From the NCBI GenBank assembly GCA_029210625.1, contig JARGFU010000003.1:1-64000 (forward strand): 64,000 bases of DNA, in the 5' to 3' direction. Below, in pieces: positions 51,081 to 58,516 of the stretch. Position 1 is the stretch's first letter, and each line of letters begins with the position of its first letter. A program made the translations under genes and the position numbers. Below the pieces are notes generated by a model. That model made no database searches. It worked only from the letters and a program-made list of their open reading frames with translations, and was not told the origin of the DNA. Origin of the DNA: Deltaproteobacteria bacterium. Its GTDB lineage: Bacteria; Myxococcota; Myxococcia; SLRQ01.

Positions 51081-53140
51081 TCGAAGCTCCTCATCACGTG
51101 GACGGCGAGGAAGGTGGTCGAGCTGTCGGGCCAGGGATCGTAGGGGTTGGCGGCCTGATCGATCGATCGCCAGCCGCCCGTCAGCGAGGTGGTCCAGCGC
51201 GGGTGGACCTGAAGGCGCAGGTAGGCGTCCACCCGGTACTGGAGGGAGAAGCCCGAGGAGAAGGCCGCGATGGAGACCGGCTCGAGGGCGAGGGGCTCGG
51301 TGGGCGTGAAGCGGGAGTGCGCGGAGTTGGTGCTCACGCGCAGGCCGGTGTGCAGCCAGTCCAGGGGTCTCCAGGAGAGGTCGCCCACGACCTGGTGGAG
51401 GTCGTGCTGGTAGAGGGCCAGGGGATCCCGGAGGAAGGGGGTGTCCTCTTCGGTGCTCCAGAGGTCGTAGGCCAGCTCCTGCCCCACCTGCACCTGCATG
51501 TAGCCGTAGAGGAGTAGCAGGGTGATCCCGTCGTTGGTGTTGATGGTCACGCTGCCCTGGGCGTTGTGGCTGCCCGTCCGGCGGGCGCCGCCGCGGACGG
51601 TCACGCCGCTCACCTCGTAGGCGAGGGACTCCCGCATGCCCATCGCGTACTGGTAGCGGCCGCGGGCGGAGAAGTGGGGGGAGGGGCGCCAGGTCAGCGA
51701 GAGCTCCGTCTTCCCGGTGGCGTCCGGCTCGGTGTTGAGGGCCGGGGCCGCGATCCACTCGTGCTCGTAGCCGCCCTCCACCGTGATCGTGCGGTGGGCG
51801 TCGACCTTCACCCGGGCCCCGATGCGGCTGCGGATGGTGTAGGGCGAGAGGCCCCAGTCCGACCCGTCGGGCCGCTGGAGGTCCTGCCGGCGGAAGCGCA
51901 GGTCCAGCACCGCGTCGCGGTTGACGCGGTAGCGCAGGCGCAGGCGGGTGATCAGCTCGTTCCGGTCGAGGGGCGGACGGGCCGGCACGGCCGTCGTCTC
52001 GCCGGTGGTGACGTTGGTGATGGTGGCGGTGTCGGGGCCCCGCCAGCCGACCGTCCGCCCCGAGACGCTGCCGCGCAGGGAGAGCGAGGGGAAGGGGCGC
52101 GCGGTCGCCGCCAGGTAGGCCCCCAGGGTCCGGCCCTTCAGGTCCGCCCGAGGATTGGCGACCTCGGACCAGCGCAGGCGGCCGACCAGGGAGTACATGC
52201 CGGAGTTGTCCGAGTTGAGGGCCAGCTCCTCGGTGTGACCCCTCCACACGGTCGAGAGGTTCCGGGCGTACTCTCCCGCCCCCAGCGGGAGCGCGCCCTC
52301 GTAGCGGTAGGTCTCGAAGGCGCTCAGCGGGGTGAGGGCGACCTGCCGGTGGATGAAGCTCAGCTCGACGGGCCCGAGGTGGCTGTTGAGGGTGGCGGAG
52401 CCCTCCTGGAAGAGATCGGAGGCCAGGTCGGGGGCGTGCTGGAGCGCCAGGTCGTCGAAGTGGCCCGAGCCGCCGAGGAAGGGGCGCGCCTGGTTCACGG
52501 TCCGATGATGGAGCCAGCCATCCAGGACGAGGTGGGCCGGGAAGTCGGGCAGCTTCAACATCACCTTGAGCCGGCCCGTCTGGGTGTCGATGTAGCGGTG
52601 ATCCGGCAGCTCCCCGGTCCCGACCGAGAAGCGGGGATCCGGGCCGAGGTCGAGGGGGGTGGGGGCCTCGGTGTCGTGGTGAAGGGCCGTACCGGTGAGG
52701 CGAACCTGGAGGAGCTCCCCCAGGCCGTAGACGCCGTCGACGCAGAAGTCCCGTGGATTGCGGATCACGGTGTCCGCCTTGACCCGGTGCTTCCCGATCC
52801 CGTAGAGCCCGAGGTGCCCGTCCAGGGTCGGCCAGGTCTGCTCGTGGAGGTACTCGCTGGCGCGATGGGAGCCCTCGGCGGAGAAGAAGCGGACGCCAGC
52901 GCCCAGCTCGAGCTTGAAGTCGTGCGGAGCGACGTAGGTCTCGTGGGGCTCCGGGGTCTCGGCGAAGAAGTCGTCCAGCCCCTCCTCGTCCTCCTCCTTC
53001 GCCGGGGCGGGGGTCGCCCCGGCCTGGGCGACGAGGAGGGCGGGAGCGGGCGCGTCTTCGCCAGCGAGAGCAGACGCGTCTTCACCAGCGAGAGCGGGAG
53101 CGGGAGTGGCCGCGAAGAGGAAGATGAGCAGGAGTTCCAC
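51077..53140 (-). CDS. MtrB/PioB-like outer-membrane barrel of a porin-cytochrome complex
   Basis: A 687-residue outer-membrane protein. It begins at GTG 53140 with AGGAG upstream, and the signal is ELLLIFLFAATPAPALA. A low-complexity acidic linker follows (EEDEEGLDDFF), then many alternating strands: FKLELGAGVRFFSAEG, DAVLDLRFRRQDLQRPDG, TITVEGGYEHEWI, LSLTWRPSPHFSARGRYQYAMG and a terminal TTFLAVHVMRSFE. Size, strand pattern and position 8 bases after a DmsE-type decaheme gene fit the MtrB/PioB family, which sheathes a periplasmic cytochrome in the outer membrane. Sequence similarity to characterised members could not be tested here. Confidence 0.78.
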   Translation of the reverse strand: MELLLIFLFAATPAPALAGEDASALAGEDAPAPALLVAQAGATPAPAKEEDEEGLDDFFAETPEPHETYVAPHDFKLELGAGVRFFSAEGSHRASEYLHEQTWPTLDGHLGLYGIGKHRVKADTVIRNPRDFCVDGVYGLGELLQVRLTGTALHHDTEAPTPLDLGPDPRFSVGTGELPDHRYIDTQTGRLKVMLKLPDFPAHLVLDGWLHHRTVNQARPFLGGSGHFDDLALQHAPDLASDLFQEGSATLNSHLGPVELSFIHRQVALTPLSAFETYRYEGALPLGAGEYARNLSTVWRGHTEELALNSDNSGMYSLVGRLRWSEVANPRADLKGRTLGAYLAATARPFPSLSLRGSVSGRTVGWRGPDTATITNVTTGETTAVPARPPLDRNELITRLRLRYRVNRDAVLDLRFRRQDLQRPDGSDWGLSPYTIRSRIGARVKVDAHRTITVEGGYEHEWIAAPALNTEPDATGKTELSLTWRPSPHFSARGRYQYAMGMRESLAYEVSGVTVRGGARRTGSHNAQGSVTINTNDGITLLLLYGYMQVQVGQELAYDLWSTEEDTPFLRDPLALYQHDLHQVVGDLSWRPLDWLHTGLRVSTNSAHSRFTPTEPLALEPVSIAAFSSGFSLQYRVDAYLRLQVHPRWTTSLTGGWRSIDQAANPYDPWPDSSTTFLAVHVMRSFE

Positions 53141-53148
53141 GGCAGCTC

Positions 53149-54189
53149 CTAGCGGATGAAGGTCCCGGACCCGCTGGGGGAGGGGAGGTGGGAGCCATGC
53201 AGCGTCGAGTGGCAGTTGCTGCAGCGGGTGTAGAAGGCGGCCTTCGACTCCAGGCTGGAGGGGCCGGCGGCGGCGTCGACCGGATGCCCGACGTGGCACT
53301 GCATGCAGAGGAAGGGCTCGGTGGCGACCAGCATGTCGTCGTTGGGGGCGCCGTGGGGATCGTGGCAGGTCTCGCAGTCGTCGATGACGTCGGCGTGGGC
53401 GAAGGAGAAGGGCGCGATCTTGTCGCCGTGGCAGCTGCCACAGGTCTCCCGCACCGTCGGGCGGACGAGGGCGCTCTCGGCGCCGCCGGAGCCATGGGGC
53501 TCGTGGCAGCTGTTGCAGCCCATCTTCCGCTCCATCACCGGGTGGCGGCTGGGCATCGCCATCTTGGCCCGCTGGTCCTCGTGACACTTGAGGCAGAGGT
53601 CCGACTGGTCCCGGAAGGAGATCAGCATGTCGGGGCCGGCGTGGATCGGGTGGCAGTTGGTGCAGGTGACCTCCGCGGTCGCGTGGCTGCTCGCCGCCCA
53701 GTCGTGGAGGTTGGGGTTCGCGCTGGAGGAGTGACAGTTGAGGCACATCAGGTCCTGCGCCCCCGCCGGCAGCCTCTTGATCGGGGTGAGGGTCTCGTAG
53801 CGGCAGGGGATCTTGATGCCCCGGGCCGCCGCGGCCTCGACCTCGTCATGATCGAGGCCGGCGATGGCGAGGCTGCCCGGGCCGTGGCAGGACTCGCAGT
53901 CGACCCGGTGTTCACCCTCGGCCGAGCCGGGCTGCTGTCCCATCGTGCTGTTGGCCAGGTCGTTGCGCCGGGCGTCGTGGGTGTGACAGGCCTCCAGGCA
54001 CCGGTCGGTGCCGACGTACTGGGCGTCGGGGTGACCGAGGAGCATCTCCTTGTACTCCTGGAGGGTGCCGAGGGGCTCGCGGGCCTTCAGGGCCCCGCAG
54101 GCCGCCAGGATCGCGAGGGCCGGGACGAGGAGCCACCCTCCACGGCGCCCGGGCTTCGTCGGTGCGTTCTCTCGGATGTCAGGGCGCAT
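53149..54189 (-). CDS. DmsE/MtrA-type decaheme cytochrome c
   Basis: A 346-residue exported cytochrome. The N-terminus ends in LVPALAILAAC, a probable lipobox. There are nine CXXCH motifs (CESCH, CLNCH, CTNCH, CLKCH, CNSCH, CGSCH, CETCH, CMQCH, CSNCH) and one CLEACH of the CX3CH type, giving ten likely hemes. Between hemes lie typical DmsE-family phrases: GPGS, SSHATAEVTCTNCHPIH, CLKCHEDQRAKMAMPSRHPV and CHEPHGSGG. MtrA/DmsE proteins carry electrons through the outer-membrane barrel. ATG 54189 overlaps the upstream cytochrome gene by 11 bases; GTG 54204 is an alternative. Confidence 0.92.
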   Translation of the reverse strand: MRPDIRENAPTKPGRRGGWLLVPALAILAACGALKAREPLGTLQEYKEMLLGHPDAQYVGTDRCLEACHTHDARRNDLANSTMGQQPGSAEGEHRVDCESCHGPGSLAIAGLDHDEVEAAAARGIKIPCRYETLTPIKRLPAGAQDLMCLNCHSSSANPNLHDWAASSHATAEVTCTNCHPIHAGPDMLISFRDQSDLCLKCHEDQRAKMAMPSRHPVMERKMGCNSCHEPHGSGGAESALVRPTVRETCGSCHGDKIAPFSFAHADVIDDCETCHDPHGAPNDDMLVATEPFLCMQCHVGHPVDAAAGPSSLESKAAFYTRCSNCHSTLHGSHLPSPSGSGTFIR

Positions 54190-55684
54190 AGGAGGTGGTC
54201 TCACGATCGTAGGGAGAGGTGGGGCGGGTCCCGGGCGGGACGCTCCCCGTGATCAGCTCGAGGCTGTCCCGGAGCACCTGCGCCGCGTAGAGGTAGTTGT
54301 GCACGTGGACGCCGGTGTCGTGGGAGAGGAAGTGCAGGTTGTAGGCCGCGATCAGCTGGGACTCGGTCCAGTCCCGGAGGCGGGTGCCGTAGTTCTGCTG
54401 CGCGGGATCCGGGGTGTTGAAGACGTAGGGGTAGCTCTCCTCGTTGTAGTGGACCCCCTGGGCGGCCAGCGCCTCGATCAGGGCGTCGTAGAGCCCGTGG
54501 AGCTCTTCGATGGGCGGCTCGGCGCTGCCATCCCCGTCGGCGTCGATGGCCGGGCCGATGGCCTCGTAGTCGCTCCAGACCCGGCCGGTGCTGCCGTGGC
54601 ACTCCCGGCAGGTGGCGTTGTCCCGCACGCCCCCGTCCCTCGCGGCCCGCAGGGAGTGGCCGCCGAGGTCCACCTCGTCACTGTCGGGCATGTGGCAGCC
54701 CACGCAGCCCGCGCTCTGGTGGAAGAGGTTGCCCGGCGAGTAGCGGTGGCCCGGCAGCTCGTAGGCCTTCAGGCTGAAGAGGGTCGCGCCCGCCGCCTGG
54801 TAGTGGGCCTGGATGAAGTCCTGTCCGGTGATCGTCTCGTCGTTGCCGTCGTAGGGGTCCGTGCCCTTCGCCACCATGGCGCGGAAGAGGCTGCCGCCGC
54901 TCTCCCGGCCGGAGTGGCAGATGACGCAGGCGGCGCCGCGGCCGGCGTCGACCGTGCCGTCGACGACGTCGGTGGCCGGGGCGGTCCCGCTCGTCAGGGT
55001 CACCGCGCCCTCGGCACGGAGGAGGGGCTCCCTCCCGGAGGGTAGCCCGGTGCCGAGGTGGCAGGTGTTGCAGGTGATCAGGTCCCCGCCCGGGGATCCA
55101 CCCTCGGTGAGAGGGCGGGAGTGGTCCGGCGGCCTCCAGGCCGTCGTGGCCGGATCGGTGTAGAGGGCGAAGCCGGCGCCGGAGTGGCACTGGAAGCAGG
55201 CGGTGGTGCTGAAGCCGCCCCAGGTCGGTGAGATCCAGTGGCTCTCACGGTCCGCGTGGGAGGAGCGGGCGTACTGCTCACGGACCAGCCCGGCGTGATC
55301 GTGTCCGGCGTGGCAGCTGGCCGCGCACTGATCCTCGGCGCCCTCCACCACGAAGCCCGGCGGGTTCCGGGCGGGCGCGCCGCCCGGGATGGAGAGGGAC
55401 CAGTCGACCGCGGGGTCGAGGACGAAGGCGTCGCCGGCGACGTTCTCGATCTGGACGAGGGCGCCGTCGGCGTCGAGGTGCTGATCGTCGAAGTGGGTGT
55501 CGACGATGTCGGCGGTCAGCGCCTCGGGGCTGGCCCCGGCGCCGCGGGTGCCGTGGCACTCCCGGCAGGTCGCCGAGGTCCAGCGATCGGGCGTGCCCTC
55601 GCCGTCGTGGCTCTGGGCGCTGCAGGCGGCCAGGAGGAGGGAGAGGGCCAGCACCGCGCCCGGACAGAGAGGTTGCTTGAACAT
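54179..55684 (-). CDS. Multiheme c-type cytochrome lipoprotein (about seven hemes)
   Basis: A 501-residue lipoprotein with a signal ending LALSLLLAAC. Six CXXCH motifs (CRECH, CFQCH, CNTCH, CVICH, CVGCH, CRECH) and one CAASCH of the CX3CH type are visible. The hemes lie in residues ~40-370; the last 130 residues lack Cys and form a separate domain. With a decaheme protein and a barrel behind it in the operon, it is the likely outer-surface terminal reductase or oxidase. GGAGGA precedes the ATG. The redox partner outside the cell, such as metal oxide, another cell or a soluble molecule, is not evident from the sequence. Confidence 0.9.
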   Translation of the reverse strand: MFKQPLCPGAVLALSLLLAACSAQSHDGEGTPDRWTSATCRECHGTRGAGASPEALTADIVDTHFDDQHLDADGALVQIENVAGDAFVLDPAVDWSLSIPGGAPARNPPGFVVEGAEDQCAASCHAGHDHAGLVREQYARSSHADRESHWISPTWGGFSTTACFQCHSGAGFALYTDPATTAWRPPDHSRPLTEGGSPGGDLITCNTCHLGTGLPSGREPLLRAEGAVTLTSGTAPATDVVDGTVDAGRGAACVICHSGRESGGSLFRAMVAKGTDPYDGNDETITGQDFIQAHYQAAGATLFSLKAYELPGHRYSPGNLFHQSAGCVGCHMPDSDEVDLGGHSLRAARDGGVRDNATCRECHGSTGRVWSDYEAIGPAIDADGDGSAEPPIEELHGLYDALIEALAAQGVHYNEESYPYVFNTPDPAQQNYGTRLRDWTESQLIAAYNLHFLSHDTGVHVHNYLYAAQVLRDSLELITGSVPPGTRPTSPYDRETTSYAP

Positions 55685-55774
55685 GGATGTTCCTCCACCC
55701 GAGCCCCCCCCGGCCCGATCGAGATCAACCTATGCGCAGGTACGCCTGGCTTCCACCGGTCCGGTGAAAAATAA

Positions 55775-56497
55775 TCAGGGGGTCTCCCAGCGCTTCACGT
55801 GGTCGTTCTCGAGGTCGATGGTCGCGCCGCCCTCGTAGATCCACCGCTCCTTCTTCACCCCCGCCTCGACCGTCCGCTGGATCTGCCGGGGGAAGCCCCA
55901 GGCCATCTGGGCGGCGTCGGCGCGCATGCCGGCCAGCAGCTCCTTGTGCTCGATGGCGGCCTGGACGTCGGGGTGCAGCCCCTCGAGGGCCTTCAGCACC
56001 GAGTCGTCGCCCAGGTAGCGGCCCACCATGGCCTCGAAGCCCGCCAGGTCCGGCGGATCGTCCCGGAAGACCAGGACGTGGGGGGTCTGGCTCCCCGGCA
56101 CCTCCACCAGCACCCAGGTGAAGTAGCGGGGGGTGAGGAGGGAGCGGCCGGTGACGTTGGTCGCCGTGGGGAGCTGGACGTCGAGGATGCGCACCCTGGT
56201 GCCCGCCGGGATCAGGCCGTCCGCGGCGCCGGCCGTGATCGGCTCGTCCCGCGGACCGCGCAGCAGGTCGACGGTCTCGGGTGGGCGATCCGAGAGGAAG
56301 CGGAAGCGGGCGTCGCGGAAGAAGGGGCCCGTGTGGCAGCTCACCTGGAGCGTGCGGGCCTGGCCCTCGAGGGTGTCCTCGACCTGGGAGATGATCGCCG
56401 GGGCCATCCGGGTGTGGGCGGGGCAGCCGAGCGTGCCTCCGAGCGCGAGCACGAGCACGAGCGCGGACGCGAGGTCTCTCCAGGGGTTCGTCGTCAT
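55775..56497 (-). CDS. Lipoprotein of unknown function upstream of cytochrome operon
   Basis: A 240-residue lipoprotein; the leader ALVLVLALGGTLGC has a clear lipobox. The middle contains strands around PAGTRVRILDVQLPTATNVTGRSLLTPRYFTWVLVEVPG that look SH3-like, followed by a helical part (FEAMVGRYLGDDSVLKAL, IEHKELLAGMRADAAQMAWGFP) and a strand-rich end, WIYEGGATIDLENDHVKRW. The last segment resembles the SmpA/BamE-like pattern of small outer-membrane lipoproteins. No heme motif is present. It lies 90 bases before the heptaheme gene and may share its transcript. It is divergent from the enolase-superfamily gene by 45 bases. Confidence 0.75.
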   Translation of the reverse strand: MTTNPWRDLASALVLVLALGGTLGCPAHTRMAPAIISQVEDTLEGQARTLQVSCHTGPFFRDARFRFLSDRPPETVDLLRGPRDEPITAGAADGLIPAGTRVRILDVQLPTATNVTGRSLLTPRYFTWVLVEVPGSQTPHVLVFRDDPPDLAGFEAMVGRYLGDDSVLKALEGLHPDVQAAIEHKELLAGMRADAAQMAWGFPRQIQRTVEAGVKKERWIYEGGATIDLENDHVKRWETP

Positions 56498-56542
56498 GGG
56501 CCGACTCTATTCCGTGCCCCCGCCGGGGTGTAGCGTGACGGG

Positions 56543-57886
56543 ATGCAGATCACCCGCATCGAGCTCTGGCGCGTCGCGGTGCCCCTGCCCGCGCCCTTCT
56601 ACCCCTCCTGGATCCCGGGCTTCGAGCAGCAGGAGAACCGCTTCGATCTGATCCGGCTGGTGACGGCCTCGGGCCTCGAGGGGTGGTCCGCCGCCCAGTG
56701 CATGTCGAGCGAGCGCTCGGGGCTCGGCTCGCTGCTGGGCAACTACCTCCTGGGGGAGCGGGCCGACGACATCGCCAACATCCGCCAGCGGGTGCGGGAG
56801 ATGAGCTACCTGGGCTGGCGGGTCGGCTGGATCGAGGCGGCCTGCTGGGACATCGTCGGCAAGGCCCGGGGCAAGCCCATCTACCAGCTCCTCGGGGGCG
56901 AGCCCCTCGAGTCGGTGCGGGGCTACGCCAGCACCGGCCAGGTGCGCTCGGGCGCCGAGCGGGTGAAGGAGGTCGAGGCCCGCCTCTCCGAGGGCTTCGA
57001 GGGGGTCAAGCTGCGGGTGCACGCCGAGACCCTCGAGGAGGACCTGGAGCAGCTCGAGGTGACCCGGAAGGGGGTGGGGGACGCGGCGATCCTGGGGGTG
57101 GACGCGAACCAGGCCTGGCGGGTGGCGGCCATCGGCGACGCCCCCCTCTGGGACGAGGCGCGGGCGCTCGCCTTCTGCCGGGGCGCCGAGGCCCAGGGCT
57201 TCACCTGGGTGGAGGAGCCCCTGGCCATGGACGACTACGCGGCGCAGGCGCGCCTGCGGGAGGCGACCGAGATCGCCATCACCGGCGGAGAGCTCAACAA
57301 CCAGGGCCTGCCCGAGTTCGGGGTGATGATCGGCCGGGGCTGCTACGACTGGTACCAGCCGGACGCCGTCTTCACCGGCGGCATCGCCGAGACCTGGGCC
57401 ATCATCCAGGCCATCGACCACGGGGGCGCGGCCTACTCCCCCCACACCTGGACCAACGGGGTGGGCTTCGCGATCAACCTCCAGCTCTTCGCGGCGTCAC
57501 GCTGGCGGGAGGAGAAGCTCCTCGAGTACCCCTACGATCCGCCGGGCTGGGTCCCCGAGGGTCGGGACGGCATCCTGGTCGAGCCCTGGAGCGCGGAGAA
57601 GGGGCGGATCCCGGTGCCCGATGGCCCGGGCCTCGGCATCGAGATCGATGGCCGGGCGCTGCGGCGACACGGCACGCGCTACTTCGTCGGCACCGCGGGG
57701 AGGGTGGCGCTCAACGCCGTCCTCGACCGGGGCCTCGGGCTGGCCAAGCGCCTCGGCGCCACCCGCCAGGCGCGCCTGGAGGCCCGCAGGCGGGCCCTGG
57801 AGGCGAATCCGGGCGATCCGGCGCTCGAGGAGGTCGAGCGGCTGGTGCGCTTCGCCCACTCGATGCTTCCGACCGACGGCCGCTGA
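56543..57886 (+). CDS. Mandelate racemase / muconate lactonizing enzyme family protein
   Basis: A 447-residue enolase-superfamily enzyme. Metal ligands are D187 (LGVDANQAW), E224 (TWVEEPL) and E250 (ITGGELNN). K156-x-R158 occupies the place of the KxK catalytic motif, and the base His is probably H301 in YSPHTW. The N-terminal capping domain is present. The class (racemase, dehydratase or epimerase) is not determined, though the KxR and H-containing pattern fits acid-sugar dehydratases better than dipeptide epimerases. A ~70-residue Arg-rich C-terminal extension exceeds the usual length. No sugar-acid genes are adjacent. Confidence 0.88.
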   Translation: MQITRIELWRVAVPLPAPFYPSWIPGFEQQENRFDLIRLVTASGLEGWSAAQCMSSERSGLGSLLGNYLLGERADDIANIRQRVREMSYLGWRVGWIEAACWDIVGKARGKPIYQLLGGEPLESVRGYASTGQVRSGAERVKEVEARLSEGFEGVKLRVHAETLEEDLEQLEVTRKGVGDAAILGVDANQAWRVAAIGDAPLWDEARALAFCRGAEAQGFTWVEEPLAMDDYAAQARLREATEIAITGGELNNQGLPEFGVMIGRGCYDWYQPDAVFTGGIAETWAIIQAIDHGGAAYSPHTWTNGVGFAINLQLFAASRWREEKLLEYPYDPPGWVPEGRDGILVEPWSAEKGRIPVPDGPGLGIEIDGRALRRHGTRYFVGTAGRVALNAVLDRGLGLAKRLGATRQARLEARRRALEANPGDPALEEVERLVRFAHSMLPTDGR

Positions 57887-57915
57887 GCCCCGACTTTTTC
57901 TCTCTTTTTTGAGGG

Positions 57916-57958
57916 GACCCCTTGCCGCAGGCGACCCGGGGAGTAACCTCAAGGGGTC
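57916..57958 (+). promoter_or_regulatory. 9-bp inverted repeat before the sensor-receptor pair
   Basis: GACCCCTTG (57916-57924) and CAAGGGGTC (57950-57958) are perfect complements around 25 bases. They lie 22 bases before the ATG of the small binding protein, and after the T-rich stretch ACTTTTTCTCTCTTTTTTG that could end the preceding transcript. It could be an operator or a leader hairpin. It does not match any riboswitch I can recall. Confidence 0.4.
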
Positions 57959-57979
57959 GGCTACACCCTGGGGGGAGAG

Positions 57980-58516
57980 ATGAGCCTAGGTGTACTGCAT
58001 GCGCGAACACTGTGGCCGGGGATCACCATCCTCATCGGCCTGCTGTTCTCGCTGCCCTCTCTCCCTGCCCGGGGCGAGCTCGAGGACCCCAGTGGCTGGG
58101 TCCTGATCTGCAGCGAGGAGTCGCCCCTCCAGGGGCTAACCCGCCGCGCCGCGTCCCGGCTCTTCCTCCGGCAGGGTGAGATGCTGGTCGGCGGCCGGAA
58201 GGTCGAGCCGGTGAACCTGGAGTCCATGAAGGAGCGGCTGGCCTTCCTCTCGGCGCTCACCCGCCTCACGCCGAGCCTGGTCGAGCGGCACTTCCTGGAG
58301 CTGAAATTCCGCCGGGAGGGCGACTGGCCCTCGACGGTGTCCGGCCCCAATCAGTTGATCGACCGGCTGCGGCCCGACCCGAACTACCTCTACGTCGGTT
58401 GGCTGCGGATCGAGACCGTGGAAAAACTGCCCCCATCGAGCCTCAAGGGGTTGCGTCTGCTCAAGCTCGACGGCAAGGATCACTCGTCGACGGAGTACGA
58501 TCTGCGACCGAGGTGA
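57980..58516 (+). CDS. Small periplasmic phosphate-binding-like protein
   Basis: A 178-residue exported protein (signal ITILIGLLFSLPSLPARG). RRAASRLFLRQGEMLVGGRKVEPVNLESMKERLAF, then LVERHFLELKFRREGDWPSTVSG and DPNYLYVGWL, parallel the short PstS-like domain proteins in which the pattern is LFLGRxxxLPNGxxVxPVD...REAFxxxxLxxS...YWxxLxFxGxGxxP...IGYV. It is only about half a full binding protein. It precedes and overlaps (GTGA) a chemoreceptor-like gene, so it is probably the periplasmic sensing part of that pathway. The ligand is unknown. GGGGGAGAG precedes the ATG. Confidence 0.75.
   Translation: MSLGVLHARTLWPGITILIGLLFSLPSLPARGELEDPSGWVLICSEESPLQGLTRRAASRLFLRQGEMLVGGRKVEPVNLESMKERLAFLSALTRLTPSLVERHFLELKFRREGDWPSTVSGPNQLIDRLRPDPNYLYVGWLRIETVEKLPPSSLKGLRLLKLDGKDHSSTEYDLRPR

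Noticed and set aside
55756-55775. Hairpin CACCGG/CCGGTG next to an A-rich run considered as a terminator
   Set aside because: The A/T run lies on the wrong side for the minus-strand lipoprotein gene, and no plus-strand gene ends there.
55775-56497. Considered as a further cytochrome because of an SCHTG sequence
   Set aside because: There is no CXXCH or CX3CH motif.
57887-57979. Leader region considered as a c-di-GMP riboswitch
   Set aside because: The conserved GEMM core segments are not present.
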